Positions 32,622 through 40,934 of a stretch of 46,990 nt of DNA are shown here, in pieces. How positions within the stretch are numbered: the first letter of the stretch is position 1; each line of letters starts with the position of its first letter. This stretch comes from Bacteroidaceae bacterium (lineage in GTDB: Bacteria > Bacteroidota > Bacteroidia > Bacteroidales > Bacteroidaceae), in NCBI GenBank assembly GCA_017554605.1, contig JAFZIA010000011.1, positions 1 to 46,990 of the forward strand, read 5' to 3'. The notes under the pieces were generated by a model that did no database searches, was not told the origin of the DNA, and saw nothing but the letters and a program-made list of their open reading frames with translations. A program made the position numbers and the translations under genes.

Positions 32622-34067
32622 ATGTACATACCCGATAGAGAAGAACTTGTAAGACTACTCGACACACCAATATTCCGCAAAATATCCCAGACAGCCGACG
32701 AGCTCAATATGGAGTGCTACGTGGTTGGCGGATACGTTCGCGACATCTTCCTGCAACGTCCGTCCAAGGACATTGACATTGTTGTCGTAGGCAAAGGAAT
32801 AGAAATGGCACGTGCCTTCACCCGCAAATTGGGCAGGAAGGCACACTTGGCCGTATATGCCAATTTCGGCACGGCACAGGTAAAATACCACGAGCACGAG
32901 ATAGAGTTTGTAGGCGCACGCAAGGAGTCGTACACGCACGACTCGCGCAACCCCATTGTAGAGGACGGCACGCTCGAGGACGACCAGAACCGCCGCGACT
33001 TTACCATAAACGCCCTTGCAATATGCCTCAACAGCGAAAGGTTCGGAGAGCTTGTCGACCCCTTCGACGGCGTGCTCGACCTTGAGGACCGCATAATACG
33101 CACCCCCCTTGAGCCGGGAATAACATTCTCCGACGACCCCCTGCGTATGATGCGCTGCATACGCTTTGCCACACAGCTCAATTTTTATATCGACGAGGAG
33201 ACATTCGATGCCCTGTGCGAGAACAAGGAGCGCATACGCATAATATCGCGCGAGCGCATCAACGACGAGCTCAACAAGATAATACTCTCGCCCACCCCCT
33301 CGAAGGGCTTCATAGAGCTCGACCGCTGCGGCCTGCTCGAGATAATTTTCCCGCAGCTCACAGCAATGCAGGGCGTGGAGGTAAAGAACGGCTACGGCCA
33401 CAAGGAGATGTTCTACCACACACTGGAGGTGCTCGACAACATTGCAAAGAACACCGACAACCTGTGGCTGCGTTGGGCAGCGCTGCTGCACGACATTGGC
33501 AAGCCGCGTACCAAGAGATGGGACCCCATACAAAAGTGGACCTTCCACAACCACAATGCCGTTGGCGAGAAGATGGTATCAAAAATATTCAAGGAGTTCA
33601 AGATGCCCCTCAACGAGAAGATGCGCTACGTTGCCAAGCTCGTGGGAATGCATATGCGTCCCATTGTGATTGCCGACAACGAAGTGACCGACTCGGCCGT
33701 ACGCCGCTTGCTCTTTGACGCAGGCGACGACATTGACGACCTGATGACACTGTGCGAGGCAGACATTACCTCGAAGAACGAGGTGCGCAAGAAGCACTTC
33801 CTCAACAACTTCCGCACCGTGCGCCAAAAGCTGAAGGACCTTGAGGAACGCGACCGCATACGCAATTTCCAGCCACCCGTCGACGGCAAAGAGATAATGG
33901 ACCTCTTCGCACTCCCGCCCTGCGACACCGTAGGCCGGCTGAAGGCAATGGTAAAAGACGCCATACTCGACGGAGTCATACCCAACGAGCACTACGCCGC
34001 ACTCGCATACATAAAAGAACGCGCGGCAGAGCTCGGCATACATTGCAACCCGGTTGCAAATGAATAA
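32622..34067 (+). CDS. CCA-adding-type tRNA nucleotidyltransferase with HD domain
   Basis: 481 residues. The nucleotidyltransferase head contains GGYVRDIFL (36-44) and the catalytic DID at 50-52 (SKDIDIVVVGKG). RRDFTINALA and DDPLRMMRCIRFATQL are the nucleotide-recognition and RNA-binding blocks. An HD phosphohydrolase-like domain starts near His290-Asp291 (WAALLHDIGKP) with a later MHMRPI histidine. The enzyme adds or repairs the CCA end of tRNAs. The same family includes poly(A) polymerases, so the exact specificity is inferred. Confidence 0.92.
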   Translation: MYIPDREELVRLLDTPIFRKISQTADELNMECYVVGGYVRDIFLQRPSKDIDIVVVGKGIEMARAFTRKLGRKAHLAVYANFGTAQVKYHEHEIEFVGARKESYTHDSRNPIVEDGTLEDDQNRRDFTINALAICLNSERFGELVDPFDGVLDLEDRIIRTPLEPGITFSDDPLRMMRCIRFATQLNFYIDEETFDALCENKERIRIISRERINDELNKIILSPTPSKGFIELDRCGLLEIIFPQLTAMQGVEVKNGYGHKEMFYHTLEVLDNIAKNTDNLWLRWAALLHDIGKPRTKRWDPIQKWTFHNHNAVGEKMVSKIFKEFKMPLNEKMRYVAKLVGMHMRPIVIADNEVTDSAVRRLLFDAGDDIDDLMTLCEADITSKNEVRKKHFLNNFRTVRQKLKDLEERDRIRNFQPPVDGKEIMDLFALPPCDTVGRLKAMVKDAILDGVIPNEHYAALAYIKERAAELGIHCNPVANE

Positions 34068-34070
34068 TAT

Positions 34071-34078
34071 TACCTTTG
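34071..34078 (+). promoter_or_regulatory. Candidate -7 box of the TolC-fur pair
   Basis: TACCTTTG followed by CC matches TAnnTTTG, 28 bp before the ATG at 34107. AAGGATAAAG just before the ATG could act as a ribosome-binding site. Confidence 0.5.
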
Positions 34079-34106
34079 CCATTAAACGCAAAAAAAAGGA
34101 TAAAGA

Positions 34107-35345
34107 ATGAAAAGACACGCAATAACCCTTCTGCTCACTTTAGCAGCCCTGTCGGGCATCACCGCACAGCAGCTCACATACGACAGCTACATACAGCGGG
34201 TAATGGAACAGAACACGTCGCTCGTTGCACAGAGTATGGAGATTGAAATATCACAGGCTGCCATAAGAAGCGCAAAGGTGTACAACGACCCCACCCTGTC
34301 GGTGGAGTACGGCAACAACGAGGACTGGAGCACCAACCTCGGGCAGAGCTTCGCTGCAACCCTCAGCCGCACATTCACCTTTGGAGTGCGCCGCAGCAAC
34401 ATACGCCTTGCACAGAAGGAGTTCAGAGCCACAAAGGCAGTGTTCAACAACTACGTCCGCAACCTCATTGCCGATGCCTCCATAGCCTATCTCCGCCACC
34501 TGAGAGCAAAGGCACTCCTTGCCACAGCCCTCAACCGCGAGCATTATATGATGCAGCTATCTCAGAGCGACAGCCTGCGGTACACCCGCGGCGACATTGC
34601 AAAGACAGCGTGGATAGAGACACGCCTGGCAGCAGGACTCGCACACAACGGCCGCCTCTCGGCCGAGGCTGAGTACAGGAACAGCATCATAGAACTGGGA
34701 TATTTTATGGGTACGCTGGATATAACCGCCCTTGACACAGCAGTGGAGACACTGCAGGAGCTGCCCACAGACACACCTCCCCTGGACAACTGCATAGAGC
34801 ACGCCCTTGCCAACAGGGCCGACATTGACATTGCCACAAGCAACATCGACATTGCCCGTGCACAGAAGAAGCTCAACAGCGCACGCAGGCGCATCGACCT
34901 TGAGCTGAACATCGGTGCCGAGTACAACGACGCCGACCCCTCGTTCACAAAAGTGAAAGTGGGAGCAGCAATCCCCCTCAGATTCTCGAACCTCAACCGC
35001 GGGGCACACATAATGGAGCAGGCACGCATAGCACAAGCCGAACAGGAGCTCACAGACACACGCCTGCGGGTGCAGAGCGAAGTGATGCAGGCACACACCA
35101 ACTGCCGCATAGCCGAGAGACAGGCAGCCACCTTTACACAGAGTATGCTGCGCGAGACCTCGGAGCTGCTGGCGAGCAAGCGCCTGGCATACACCTTGGG
35201 CGAAATATCGTTCCTGGAATTCATTGAGACCGAGCGCAGCGACAATCTTATGACCGAGGAATACATAAACGCACTCTACAACCGCGCGGCAAGCATCGTG
35301 GAACTTATGCGCTGCATAGGAATCACATCGCCCGCAACAGAGTGA
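34107..35345 (+). CDS. TolC family outer-membrane efflux protein
   Basis: 412 residues. Signal peptide of about 20 residues ending GITAQ. Two internally similar halves each contain long amphipathic helices (SLVAQSMEIEISQAAIRSAKVYNDPTLSVEYGN in the first, ADIDIATSNIDIARAQKKLNSARRRIDLELNIGAEY in the second), the OEP layout of TolC/CusC channels. AYTLGEISFLEFIETERS near the end is typical of the heavy-metal-type subgroup. It would form the outer-membrane duct of a tripartite pump, but no membrane-fusion or RND gene follows. A Fur-family regulator gene follows after 20 bp instead. Confidence 0.92.
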   Translation: MKRHAITLLLTLAALSGITAQQLTYDSYIQRVMEQNTSLVAQSMEIEISQAAIRSAKVYNDPTLSVEYGNNEDWSTNLGQSFAATLSRTFTFGVRRSNIRLAQKEFRATKAVFNNYVRNLIADASIAYLRHLRAKALLATALNREHYMMQLSQSDSLRYTRGDIAKTAWIETRLAAGLAHNGRLSAEAEYRNSIIELGYFMGTLDITALDTAVETLQELPTDTPPLDNCIEHALANRADIDIATSNIDIARAQKKLNSARRRIDLELNIGAEYNDADPSFTKVKVGAAIPLRFSNLNRGAHIMEQARIAQAEQELTDTRLRVQSEVMQAHTNCRIAERQAATFTQSMLRETSELLASKRLAYTLGEISFLEFIETERSDNLMTEEYINALYNRAASIVELMRCIGITSPATE

Positions 35346-35365
35346 GCACAGGCACAAAGAAAAGA

Positions 35366-35791
35366 ATGGACAACAACGAGAGCATAAAAAAGAGAATGGA
35401 AGAGTGTGGCATACGCCCCACCCCGGTACGTATGCTGGTAGCCGGCATACTATGCGAAGCCGACACCCCCCTGTCGCTGCTCGACATAGAGACAACACTC
35501 GACACAGCCCCCAAATCGACAATATTCCGTGCGCTCACCCTCTTTGAGCAGCACCACATAGTACATAGCATAGAAGACGGCAGCGGCTCGCTCAAATACG
35601 AATACTGCAATTGCAGCGACAACCGCGCACACAACGAAATGCACACACACTTCTACTGCGAGAGATGCAGGCGCACCTATTGCCTCAAAGATACACAAAT
35701 CCCCGACGTAGAGCTTCCCCTGGGCTTTACAATGCACCGTGCAAACTACATTATAAAAGGCATCTGCGCCAAGTGCAACCAAGCAAAATAA
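35366..35791 (+). CDS. Fur family metal-responsive transcriptional regulator
   Basis: 141 residues from the ATG at 35366; a GTG at 35342 would overlap the TolC stop. The winged-helix half contains IRPTPVRMLVAGILCEADTPLSLLDIE and KSTIFRALTLFEQHHIVH. The C-terminal dimer half has NEMHTHFYCERCRRTYCL and GICAKCNQ, giving two CxxC pairs of a structural zinc site and the His-rich regulatory site. Linked to a TolC-type gene, so a metal-efflux or metal-homeostasis control role is reasonable. Whether it is Fur, Zur or PerR-like cannot be decided. Confidence 0.9.
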   Translation: MDNNESIKKRMEECGIRPTPVRMLVAGILCEADTPLSLLDIETTLDTAPKSTIFRALTLFEQHHIVHSIEDGSGSLKYEYCNCSDNRAHNEMHTHFYCERCRRTYCLKDTQIPDVELPLGFTMHRANYIIKGICAKCNQAK

Positions 35792-35842
35792 CATCAATTT
35801 GTACAAATTTGATGTATTCATATAAGAAATTCAGACTGTTTT

Positions 35843-35908
35843 AGAAGCTGTTTAAATTTCTAAAAAAAGTTATTATTATATTGGAAGCCGTTATTTCGTT
35901 GTTTTTTA
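35843..35908. repeat. Element A, left-end fragment (copy 2)
   Basis: These 66 bases are identical to window positions 1-66, starting with the terminal repeat AGAAGCTGTTTAAATTT. Identity stops exactly where element B begins at 35909, which shows that B inserted into an A-type element. Confidence 0.85.
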
Positions 35909-36339
35909 GGCTCAGTAGAAATTTACTGTGGATAACAATTCTTTCAACCACCTTCCCGGTGTTATTTTTCGGCTATTCTCTCGTTGTAGTATTTTCTTCT
36001 GCTTTCTTTTTTTACGAAAAAAAGAAACAAAAAACCTTGCACAAAAGAAATTGTCGCAAGTTCCCTTTGCTCGTGCCGCAGGAATGCGTGCACTCGGTCG
36101 GGTACTTGCTTGTCATTGCGGCTTACGGCTGTTTTAAGGGTGCTGCGGATCGCCCTCAGTTAGCCACGCTGTGCGCGTCTAACTAGCGGTTGGACGGTCC
36201 TCACACTATTCCCTTAAAACCGCCTACCCGCAATTGAATTTCTTTTCGGCGTGCAGTTGGTCTAGGATTTACCTGTTGCAATAGATGAAAAATATTAGTC
36301 ATTCAATGTGAATTTCCCACACCTTTTTTCTACTGAGCC
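35909..36339. mobile_element. Element B: 431-bp MITE-like element with 13-bp terminal inverted repeats
   Basis: It starts GGCTCAGTAGAAA and ends with the reverse complement of that sequence at 36327-36339. Inside are further palindromes, for example TTTTAAGGG and CCCTTAAAA, and GTTA/TAAC around a GC-rich stem. No transposase is encoded; the short open frames inside are low-complexity. The GGCTC start resembles termini of ISL3-type insertion sequences, a tentative comparison. No perfect target duplication was found. A second copy starts at 46851 and matches 138 of the 140 bases available. Confidence 0.75.
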
Positions 36340-36463
36340 GTGTTGTTTCCCATCAACTATAATAGCGCTGTAAGCGCGCAATTATAGAGCGTAGCCCGTA
36401 AGGACTACGAAAAAGTACGATAATCAACGAGCGACGTAGGTGCGGTATTGTTTCCGGTACTGT
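36340..36463. repeat. Hairpin-rich remainder of the repeat island next to birA
   Basis: No gene is seen. Hairpins are CTATAAT with ATTATAG (36357-36387) and CGTAG with CTACG (36390-36409). The motif CGTAGCCCG, then AAAG and ATAAT, also occurs in order in the interior of element A (near 104-135), so this may be a diverged A interior left on the right side of the B insertion. The island ends at the birA stop codon. Confidence 0.45.
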
Positions 36464-37216
36464 TCACACTATCTGCTGCACCTCCTTAAAAGCATAGCGG
36501 GAGAGAGAGCCATCGTTGCGACGGACAAGAAGATACCCAGTAGGTTCAACCTCCTCAATAACACCTTCAAAAGTACCGTCGGCATCGGCATACAAGCGCC
36601 GTTCCCCAAAGCCCAGAAGAGCACTTTTATAGGCCGTATGCAAGGCATCGTACTCGCCAGCAGAGAGGATATTATAATAGTGACCGAAGGAGTGGAGCAA
36701 ACGTGCAAGCACCTCCTCCCTGTCGAGCGTGCGGTGCAGAAGATTTTTCATCGACACAGGCTGTTTGTCCATCGTGGGAAAAGCGGTCTGGTTGACGTTG
36801 AGACCTATGCCTATTATAGCCTGCTCGACACTGCTGTCCGAGTAATCGAGCTCCACAAGCACACCAGCCAGCTTGCAACTACCCACGTAAATGTCATTGG
36901 GCCATTTGAGGGTAGCATCGATGCCATAATGCAGGAGCGCCCGATGCAGAGCAAGTGCCACGGCCTCGGAAAGCAGGAACTGCTGGCTGGCAGCAAGAAA
37001 CGTGGGACGCACCATAATACTGAATAATAGGTTGACACCGTCGCCCGAGTGCCACACATTGCCGCGCTGTCCCCGCCCCGCAGTCTGCCGCTCACACGTC
37101 ACTACAAGCATCTCGCTCAAGGGCGAGGCGCTCCATAGCCTTGATGCTTCGTCACGTATATATCTATTGGTTGAGTCCACCTCTTGCAGACGCTCTATGA
37201 AATATCTATTTGCCAT
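36464..37216 (-). CDS. birA: Biotin--[acetyl-CoA-carboxylase] ligase, monofunctional
   Basis: 250 residues. The biotin-binding loop is GRGQRG (47-52, within ERQTAGRGQRGNVWHS), followed by KWPNDIYVGSCKLAGVLVE with the catalytic lysine and IIGIGLNVNQ. It attaches biotin to the carboxyl carrier protein. There is no N-terminal helix-turn-helix, so it should not be a repressor. The C-terminal small SH3-like domain is present. Its start overlaps the end of the MmcQ/YjbR gene by 11 bp. A repeat island abuts its stop codon. Confidence 0.94.
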   Translation of the reverse strand: MANRYFIERLQEVDSTNRYIRDEASRLWSASPLSEMLVVTCERQTAGRGQRGNVWHSGDGVNLLFSIMVRPTFLAASQQFLLSEAVALALHRALLHYGIDATLKWPNDIYVGSCKLAGVLVELDYSDSSVEQAIIGIGLNVNQTAFPTMDKQPVSMKNLLHRTLDREEVLARLLHSFGHYYNILSAGEYDALHTAYKSALLGFGERRLYADADGTFEGVIEEVEPTGYLLVRRNDGSLSRYAFKEVQQIV

Positions 37217-37553
37217 ATTTTAGACGAATTTTCTTTGGTAGTTTCCTGAGGACCTCGTCGTAGGAGTGGTCGATGCACTGCCGCACAAGTTCATCGGGCA
37301 GATGCTCAATATCGAGCTGATTCCAGTATTTCTTGTTCCAATGCCAGGCAGGGTCTATCTGCTGCCACTCCTCGCGCAGGGTTATGGCACGCTCGGGGTC
37401 ACACTTTACACAGAACCACGAGGTATCGAGCAGGCTGACACACGCGAATATCTTGCCCTCGACCCTAAAGACGAGCGTTGTATCGTCGAAAGGAAAATCC
37501 TCGGTGGCATTCTCCTTGGAGAGACAATAGAGACGGGCTTCTTCGATGTTCAT
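37206..37553 (-). CDS. MmcQ/YjbR family protein
   Basis: 115 residues, the normal size. Family features are MNIEEARLYCLSKENATEDFPF, LVFRVEGKIFACVSL, VKCDPERAITLREEW and HWNKKYWNQL. The fold resembles a double-wing DNA-binding protein; the function is not established. The gene overlaps birA (11 bp) and the YraN gene (4 bp), so the three are one transcription unit. Confidence 0.9.
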   Translation of the reverse strand: MNIEEARLYCLSKENATEDFPFDDTTLVFRVEGKIFACVSLLDTSWFCVKCDPERAITLREEWQQIDPAWHWNKKYWNQLDIEHLPDELVRQCIDHSYDEVLRKLPKKIRLKYGK

Positions 37554-37915
37554 TGCAGTTCGGGGTAAAAGGCATCGCGTATGTGCTCAATCATACGGTT
37601 GTCACCGTCGCCTGTTATTGCGACAATATCGAAGCGCACGCTCAGGTCGATGCGCTTTGTACAGATATATGCATTGGCGGCAGCTACAAGGTTGCGCATC
37701 TTTGCGGGCGTAACGGCATACTGCGCATCGCCATAGTGGTTGCTGCTGCGCGTCTTCACCTCGACAAACACAAGTACGTCGCGCTCCTTTGCCACAAGGT
37801 CTATCTCCTTGTGCCCGCTGCGCCAGTTGTACTCGAGTATCGCAAAGCCCTGCTCCATAAGATAACGGGCTGCAAGAATCTCGCCCTTATTGCCAAGTAT
37901 ATTGTGTTGAGCCAT
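37550..37915 (-). CDS. YraN family protein (UPF0102, endonuclease-like fold)
   Basis: 121 residues from the ATG at 37915; a longer frame upstream lacks family similarity. It opens HNILGNKGEILAARYLMEQGFAILEYNWR and has the restriction-endonuclease-like motif EIDLVAKERDVLVFVEVKTRS with Asp, Glu and Lys in the expected order. Role unknown in most species. First gene of the yraN, mmcQ-like, birA unit. Confidence 0.92.
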   Translation of the reverse strand: MAQHNILGNKGEILAARYLMEQGFAILEYNWRSGHKEIDLVAKERDVLVFVEVKTRSSNHYGDAQYAVTPAKMRNLVAAANAYICTKRIDLSVRFDIVAITGDGDNRMIEHIRDAFYPELQ

Positions 37916-37973
37916 AAAAATGTTGATAAACTGCGCTAAGATACGATATATTGCATCAAAAGGCAACAAAAAG

Positions 37974-38005
37974 TTTGCTTTTGGGTCAACTTAAACTTAT
38001 TTTTG
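37974..38005 (+). promoter_or_regulatory. Promoter of the small RHH-like gene
   Basis: TTTG at 37974-37977 and TATTTTTG at 37998-38005, 20 bp apart, match the Bacteroidetes -33/-7 pair. The -7 box ends 26 bp before the ATG at 38032. Confidence 0.65.
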
Positions 38006-38031
38006 CACAACGAAACAACAGCTATAAACCT

Positions 38032-38268
38032 ATGGCAAAGAAGAAGAGCGCACCAAAAGCTACAACAGCACTGAAAAAGACCGTCCGCACCAAGCGCATA
38101 GTGTGCCTGGTGAGCGACGAGGAGGACCGCATCATAGAGGAGTACCTCAAGAAATACAAGATAGGGAACAAGAGCAGTTGGATGCGCGAGACAATACTGG
38201 CATTCATATATAGGAATCTCGACGAAGACTATCCGACATTATTCAATGAGCACGAGATGCGCAGATAA
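38032..38268 (+). CDS. Small ribbon-helix-helix-like protein, 78 aa
   Basis: 78 residues from the ATG at 38032. A Lys/Ala/Thr-rich basic N-terminus (KKKSAPKATTALKKTVRTKR) precedes a beta-strand and two helices, RIVCLVSDEEDRIIEEYLKKYKI then KSSWMRETILAFIYRNL, in the order of an MetJ/Arc-type ribbon-helix-helix fold. Similar small proteins occur widely in Bacteroidales. DNA binding is plausible but unproven. It is 13 bp before tadA and probably co-transcribed with it; a strong promoter lies upstream. Confidence 0.7.
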   Translation: MAKKKSAPKATTALKKTVRTKRIVCLVSDEEDRIIEEYLKKYKIGNKSSWMRETILAFIYRNLDEDYPTLFNEHEMRR

Positions 38269-38281
38269 ACAACAATACACA

Positions 38282-38713
38282 ATGAACGACGAATATTATA
38301 TGAGACAAGCGCTCATTGAGGCGCAAAAAGCATTTGACCTGGGCGAAGTGCCCGTAGGTGCGGTTGTAGTGTGCAAGGACAGAATTGTGGCACGCTGCCA
38401 CAATCTCACCGAGACGCTTAACGACGTTACCGCCCACGCCGAGATGCAGGCAATAACCGCTGCGGCATCGAACATAGGCGGGAAGTATCTTAATGACTGC
38501 ACAATGTACGTAACGGTTGAACCCTGCCCTATGTGTGCAGGAGCAATAGGCTGGTCGCAGTTGGGAAAGCTCATCTACGGCGCCGACGACGAGAAGCGCG
38601 GCTACCGTCGCCTGGCACCCGACGTCCTGCACCCAAAGACTGAGGTTGTACAGGGCATCTGTGCCGAAGAGGCATCGGAACTGATGAAAAAATTCTTTAG
38701 GGACAGAAGATAG
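38282..38713 (+). CDS. tadA: tRNA-specific adenosine-34 deaminase TadA
   Basis: 143 residues from the ATG at 38282; a start at 38246 would overlap the previous gene. Zinc-site motifs are HAE at 52-54 and PCPMC at 81-85. The C-terminal helix ends LMKKFFRDRR. It converts A34 to inosine in tRNA-Arg(ACG). The cytidine/deoxycytidylate deaminase fold is shared by related enzymes, but length and the VEPCPMCAGAI block fit TadA best. Confidence 0.93.
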   Translation: MNDEYYMRQALIEAQKAFDLGEVPVGAVVVCKDRIVARCHNLTETLNDVTAHAEMQAITAAASNIGGKYLNDCTMYVTVEPCPMCAGAIGWSQLGKLIYGADDEKRGYRRLAPDVLHPKTEVVQGICAEEASELMKKFFRDRR

Positions 38714-38751
38714 AAAGGCTGTTGCGTGCGTACACTCTCCTGCGGCAGCAG

Positions 38752-39078
38752 TTACTTTATCTCCTCATAATCGACATACTCGCCTTCGTCGGGCGATATG
38801 ATTTTCTTGCGTTGCTTACGCTTATACTCCTCCTCGGGCGAGAAATGCCACTGCGCACCGTTGCCTGTCGAGGAGTTTTGTCTGCGCTGTCCGTTGTCGT
38901 CGGACGAATAGCGGCTACCGCGGCTGCCCGAGCCGTATCCGTCGCCAGAAGCGCGCCGCGTGGTGCGTGCGCCCAAGCCGAGCAGCGAGAGCACCCATCG
39001 TATTACAGAGAAGATGACAGACGATGCGAACATCACCACGAACAGGAAAATTATAATAATAAAGAATATTATACTCAT
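38752..39078 (-). CDS. DUF4834 family small membrane protein
   Basis: 108 residues. One strongly hydrophobic N-terminal helix (IIFFIIIIFLFVVMFASSVIF) is followed by a glycine/serine/arginine-rich linker and an acidic/basic C-terminal tail (EEEYKRKQRKK, DEGEYVDYEEIK). The layout and gene order after psd and pssA match the DUF4834 family of Bacteroidetes. Function unknown. It is convergent with tadA. Confidence 0.7.
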   Translation of the reverse strand: MSIIFFIIIIFLFVVMFASSVIFSVIRWVLSLLGLGARTTRRASGDGYGSGSRGSRYSSDDNGQRRQNSSTGNGAQWHFSPEEEYKRKQRKKIISPDEGEYVDYEEIK

Positions 39079-39213
39079 AACAATTGGGTTTTATATCCGG
39101 TTATATACAAAAAGCGTGCCGAACAATATAAAAAACAATCTGCTGCACTTTGGTTCGTAAATATAACACTCCAAAATACAGCAGACAACTATTTTTGTGT
39201 AAAAAATCTCAAT

Positions 39214-39915
39214 TTACTTTTTCATAACCTGTAGATAGACTGACAAAATGACATACCACGCTATAATTGGTACTGCCGCAACGAGGCCAAGCAAGAGCAT
39301 CGGCAATGCCACAACAATAAATATATAGCGCCGTCTGTTGGCTCTCCAAGCAATTTTCTTGAATTTAAGAGAGAACATCTTAATCTCGCTCACAAGGAGA
39401 TAGGACATAAGGAATATAAGTCCCAAAACGAAGAACCAACCGTAATTAAGGCTCTTAACCCACTCTCCTCCACCGGCTATGAGCGATGCCCAGAAGAGTG
39501 CATTTGCAGGGGTGGGAAGACCAATGAAAGAGGTAGTCTGTCTTGTGTCTATATTGAACTTGGCCAGTCTCAATGCCGAGAATACTGCAATGAGGAACGC
39601 TGTATAAGGCAGATAGGGGGCAACGGGCGCAAGGCAGGCGGGCAGAGCGAGCTGCTTGTAGAAGCAGAAAATCATCAGTGCCGGTGCAAAGCCGAATGTA
39701 ACATCATCGGCAAGCGAGTCCATCTCTACGCCCATAGGAGAGCTCACCTTGAGCAGTCGCGCAGCCATTCCGTCGAAGAAATCGAACACAGCTCCCAACA
39801 CTATGAAAGCAAGAGCCCACACAAATTCTCCTTGGACAGCCATTGTGCAGGATATACAGCCCGAGAAGAGGTTGCAGCAGGTAATGGCGTTAGGTATATG
39901 CTTTTTTACAGACAT
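39214..39915 (-). CDS. pssA: CDP-diacylglycerol--serine O-phosphatidyltransferase
   Basis: 233 residues from the ATG at 39915. The CDP-alcohol phosphotransferase signature is complete: Asp48-Gly49, Ala52-Arg53, Gly62, Asp66 and Asp70 (DGxxAR x8 G x3 D x3 D). About six to eight membrane helices are visible. It makes phosphatidylserine, which the Psd encoded just before it in the operon converts to phosphatidylethanolamine. The gap between psd and pssA is 92 bp. Confidence 0.95.
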   Translation of the reverse strand: MSVKKHIPNAITCCNLFSGCISCTMAVQGEFVWALAFIVLGAVFDFFDGMAARLLKVSSPMGVEMDSLADDVTFGFAPALMIFCFYKQLALPACLAPVAPYLPYTAFLIAVFSALRLAKFNIDTRQTTSFIGLPTPANALFWASLIAGGGEWVKSLNYGWFFVLGLIFLMSYLLVSEIKMFSLKFKKIAWRANRRRYIFIVVALPMLLLGLVAAVPIIAWYVILSVYLQVMKK

Positions 39916-40007
39916 CTTTCTATATTTTATTATGTAAATCAAGAACAGCGGATACGGGCATTTGCTATGGGCAACGTCACTCTTGCTGCCGCCCTGTTGC
40001 TGCGGAT

Positions 40008-40706
40008 TTACTTGAGTTTGGCAATTACAGTTTCGTTACCTACGGTCTTTTGCTCAAGGTTGACAAGAACCTCGGCATCGAGCGGCAGATAGACATCGAC
40101 TCTTGAACCGAATTTAATAAATCCCATATGTTCGTCGATGAAGCACTCCTCGCCCACCTGGGCGTATGTAACAATACGGCGTGCCATCGCACCCGCTATC
40201 TGACGTACAAGAATCTCGGTGCCGTTGAGCGACTTTATCACCACCAGCGAACGCTCATTCTCGGTACTTGCCTTGGGAAGCCACGCCTTGTGGAAACAAC
40301 CACTCTGATGCTCTACGCGCATCACTGTACCCTCGACGGGATACCAGTTGGCGTGCACATTCATAGGGCTCATAAAGATAGAAACCATCATACGCTCATC
40401 CTTGAAGTGGTCGGGCTCGAAGACCTTTTCAGTAACCACAATCCTACCGTCGGCAGGAGCAATCACAAGATTCTCCACATCGCCCTCATAGTGTCGCTTG
40501 GGACTCCTGAAGAAATTCACCATCAACAGATAGAGAGAAACAGAGAACGCCGTGAGTATGACATTGAAAATGTGTACCGGCACAAAGTACCAGCTTACAG
40601 CATTCACCAATAAAAGAACAGCCAAAGAGGTGAGCAGAATGCCTGTACCCTCTCTGTGAATACGCATCTTCTTGAGCTTCTTGATATTTCTAATTCTCTT
40701 TTTCAT
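40008..40706 (-). CDS. psd: Phosphatidylserine decarboxylase (archaeal/short type)
   Basis: 232 residues. It starts with a basic stretch and two membrane helices (about 22-65). Catalytic features are [26 protein letters not shown] and the self-cleavage site KFGSRVD, where Gly200-Ser201 would be cut to form the pyruvoyl group. It decarboxylates phosphatidylserine. First gene of the psd-pssA-DUF4834 unit; a clear promoter lies upstream. Confidence 0.95.
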   Translation of the reverse strand: MKKRIRNIKKLKKMRIHREGTGILLTSLAVLLLVNAVSWYFVPVHIFNVILTAFSVSLYLLMVNFFRSPKRHYEGDVENLVIAPADGRIVVTEKVFEPDHFKDERMMVSIFMSPMNVHANWYPVEGTVMRVEHQSGCFHKAWLPKASTENERSLVVIKSLNGTEILVRQIAGAMARRIVTYAQVGEECFIDEHMGFIKFGSRVDVYLPLDAEVLVNLEQKTVGNETVIAKLK

Positions 40707-40731
40707 TGTGCCATTGTTAGGTTATTACCCA

Positions 40732-40762
40732 CAAAAATAATCACAATTTATTAAACCTCAAA
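40732..40762 (-). promoter_or_regulatory. Promoter of the psd-pssA operon
   Basis: On the minus strand TTTG (40759-40762) and TATTTTTG (40732-40739) are 19 bp apart, a full match to the Bacteroidetes -33/-7 pair. The -7 box ends 25 bp before the psd ATG. Confidence 0.78.
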
Positions 40763-40934
40763 CAAAAAAAGGCAAAAACAATGCGCAAGAAAAGCCCACA
40801 AACACATAATACATTATACTACAATAGATTAAAGAAACAAAAAAAACTTAAAATTTGTTTCGAAGAACCATTCACGGAATATCGGTTGAAAACTTTTTGT
40901 TGAAAGGATTATGCAAAAAATGAGCAATAGCTAT
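40763..40934. other. A/T-rich intergenic region without a recognisable gene
   Basis: Nothing beyond A-rich sequence is seen here between the psd promoter and the family D repeats. Confidence 0.5.

Noticed and set aside
35881-36186. Open frame of 101 codons inside element B
   Set aside because: Low-complexity Phe/Lys-rich translation, no transposase features. Most likely chance.
36340-36463. A true terminator of birA
   Set aside because: The stems are short and not followed by a T-tract in the birA direction; the sequence fits a repeat remnant better.
38714-38751. Terminator between tadA and the DUF4834 gene
   Set aside because: Only a weak pairing (GCTGTTGC with GCGGCAGC) and no T-tract could be found.
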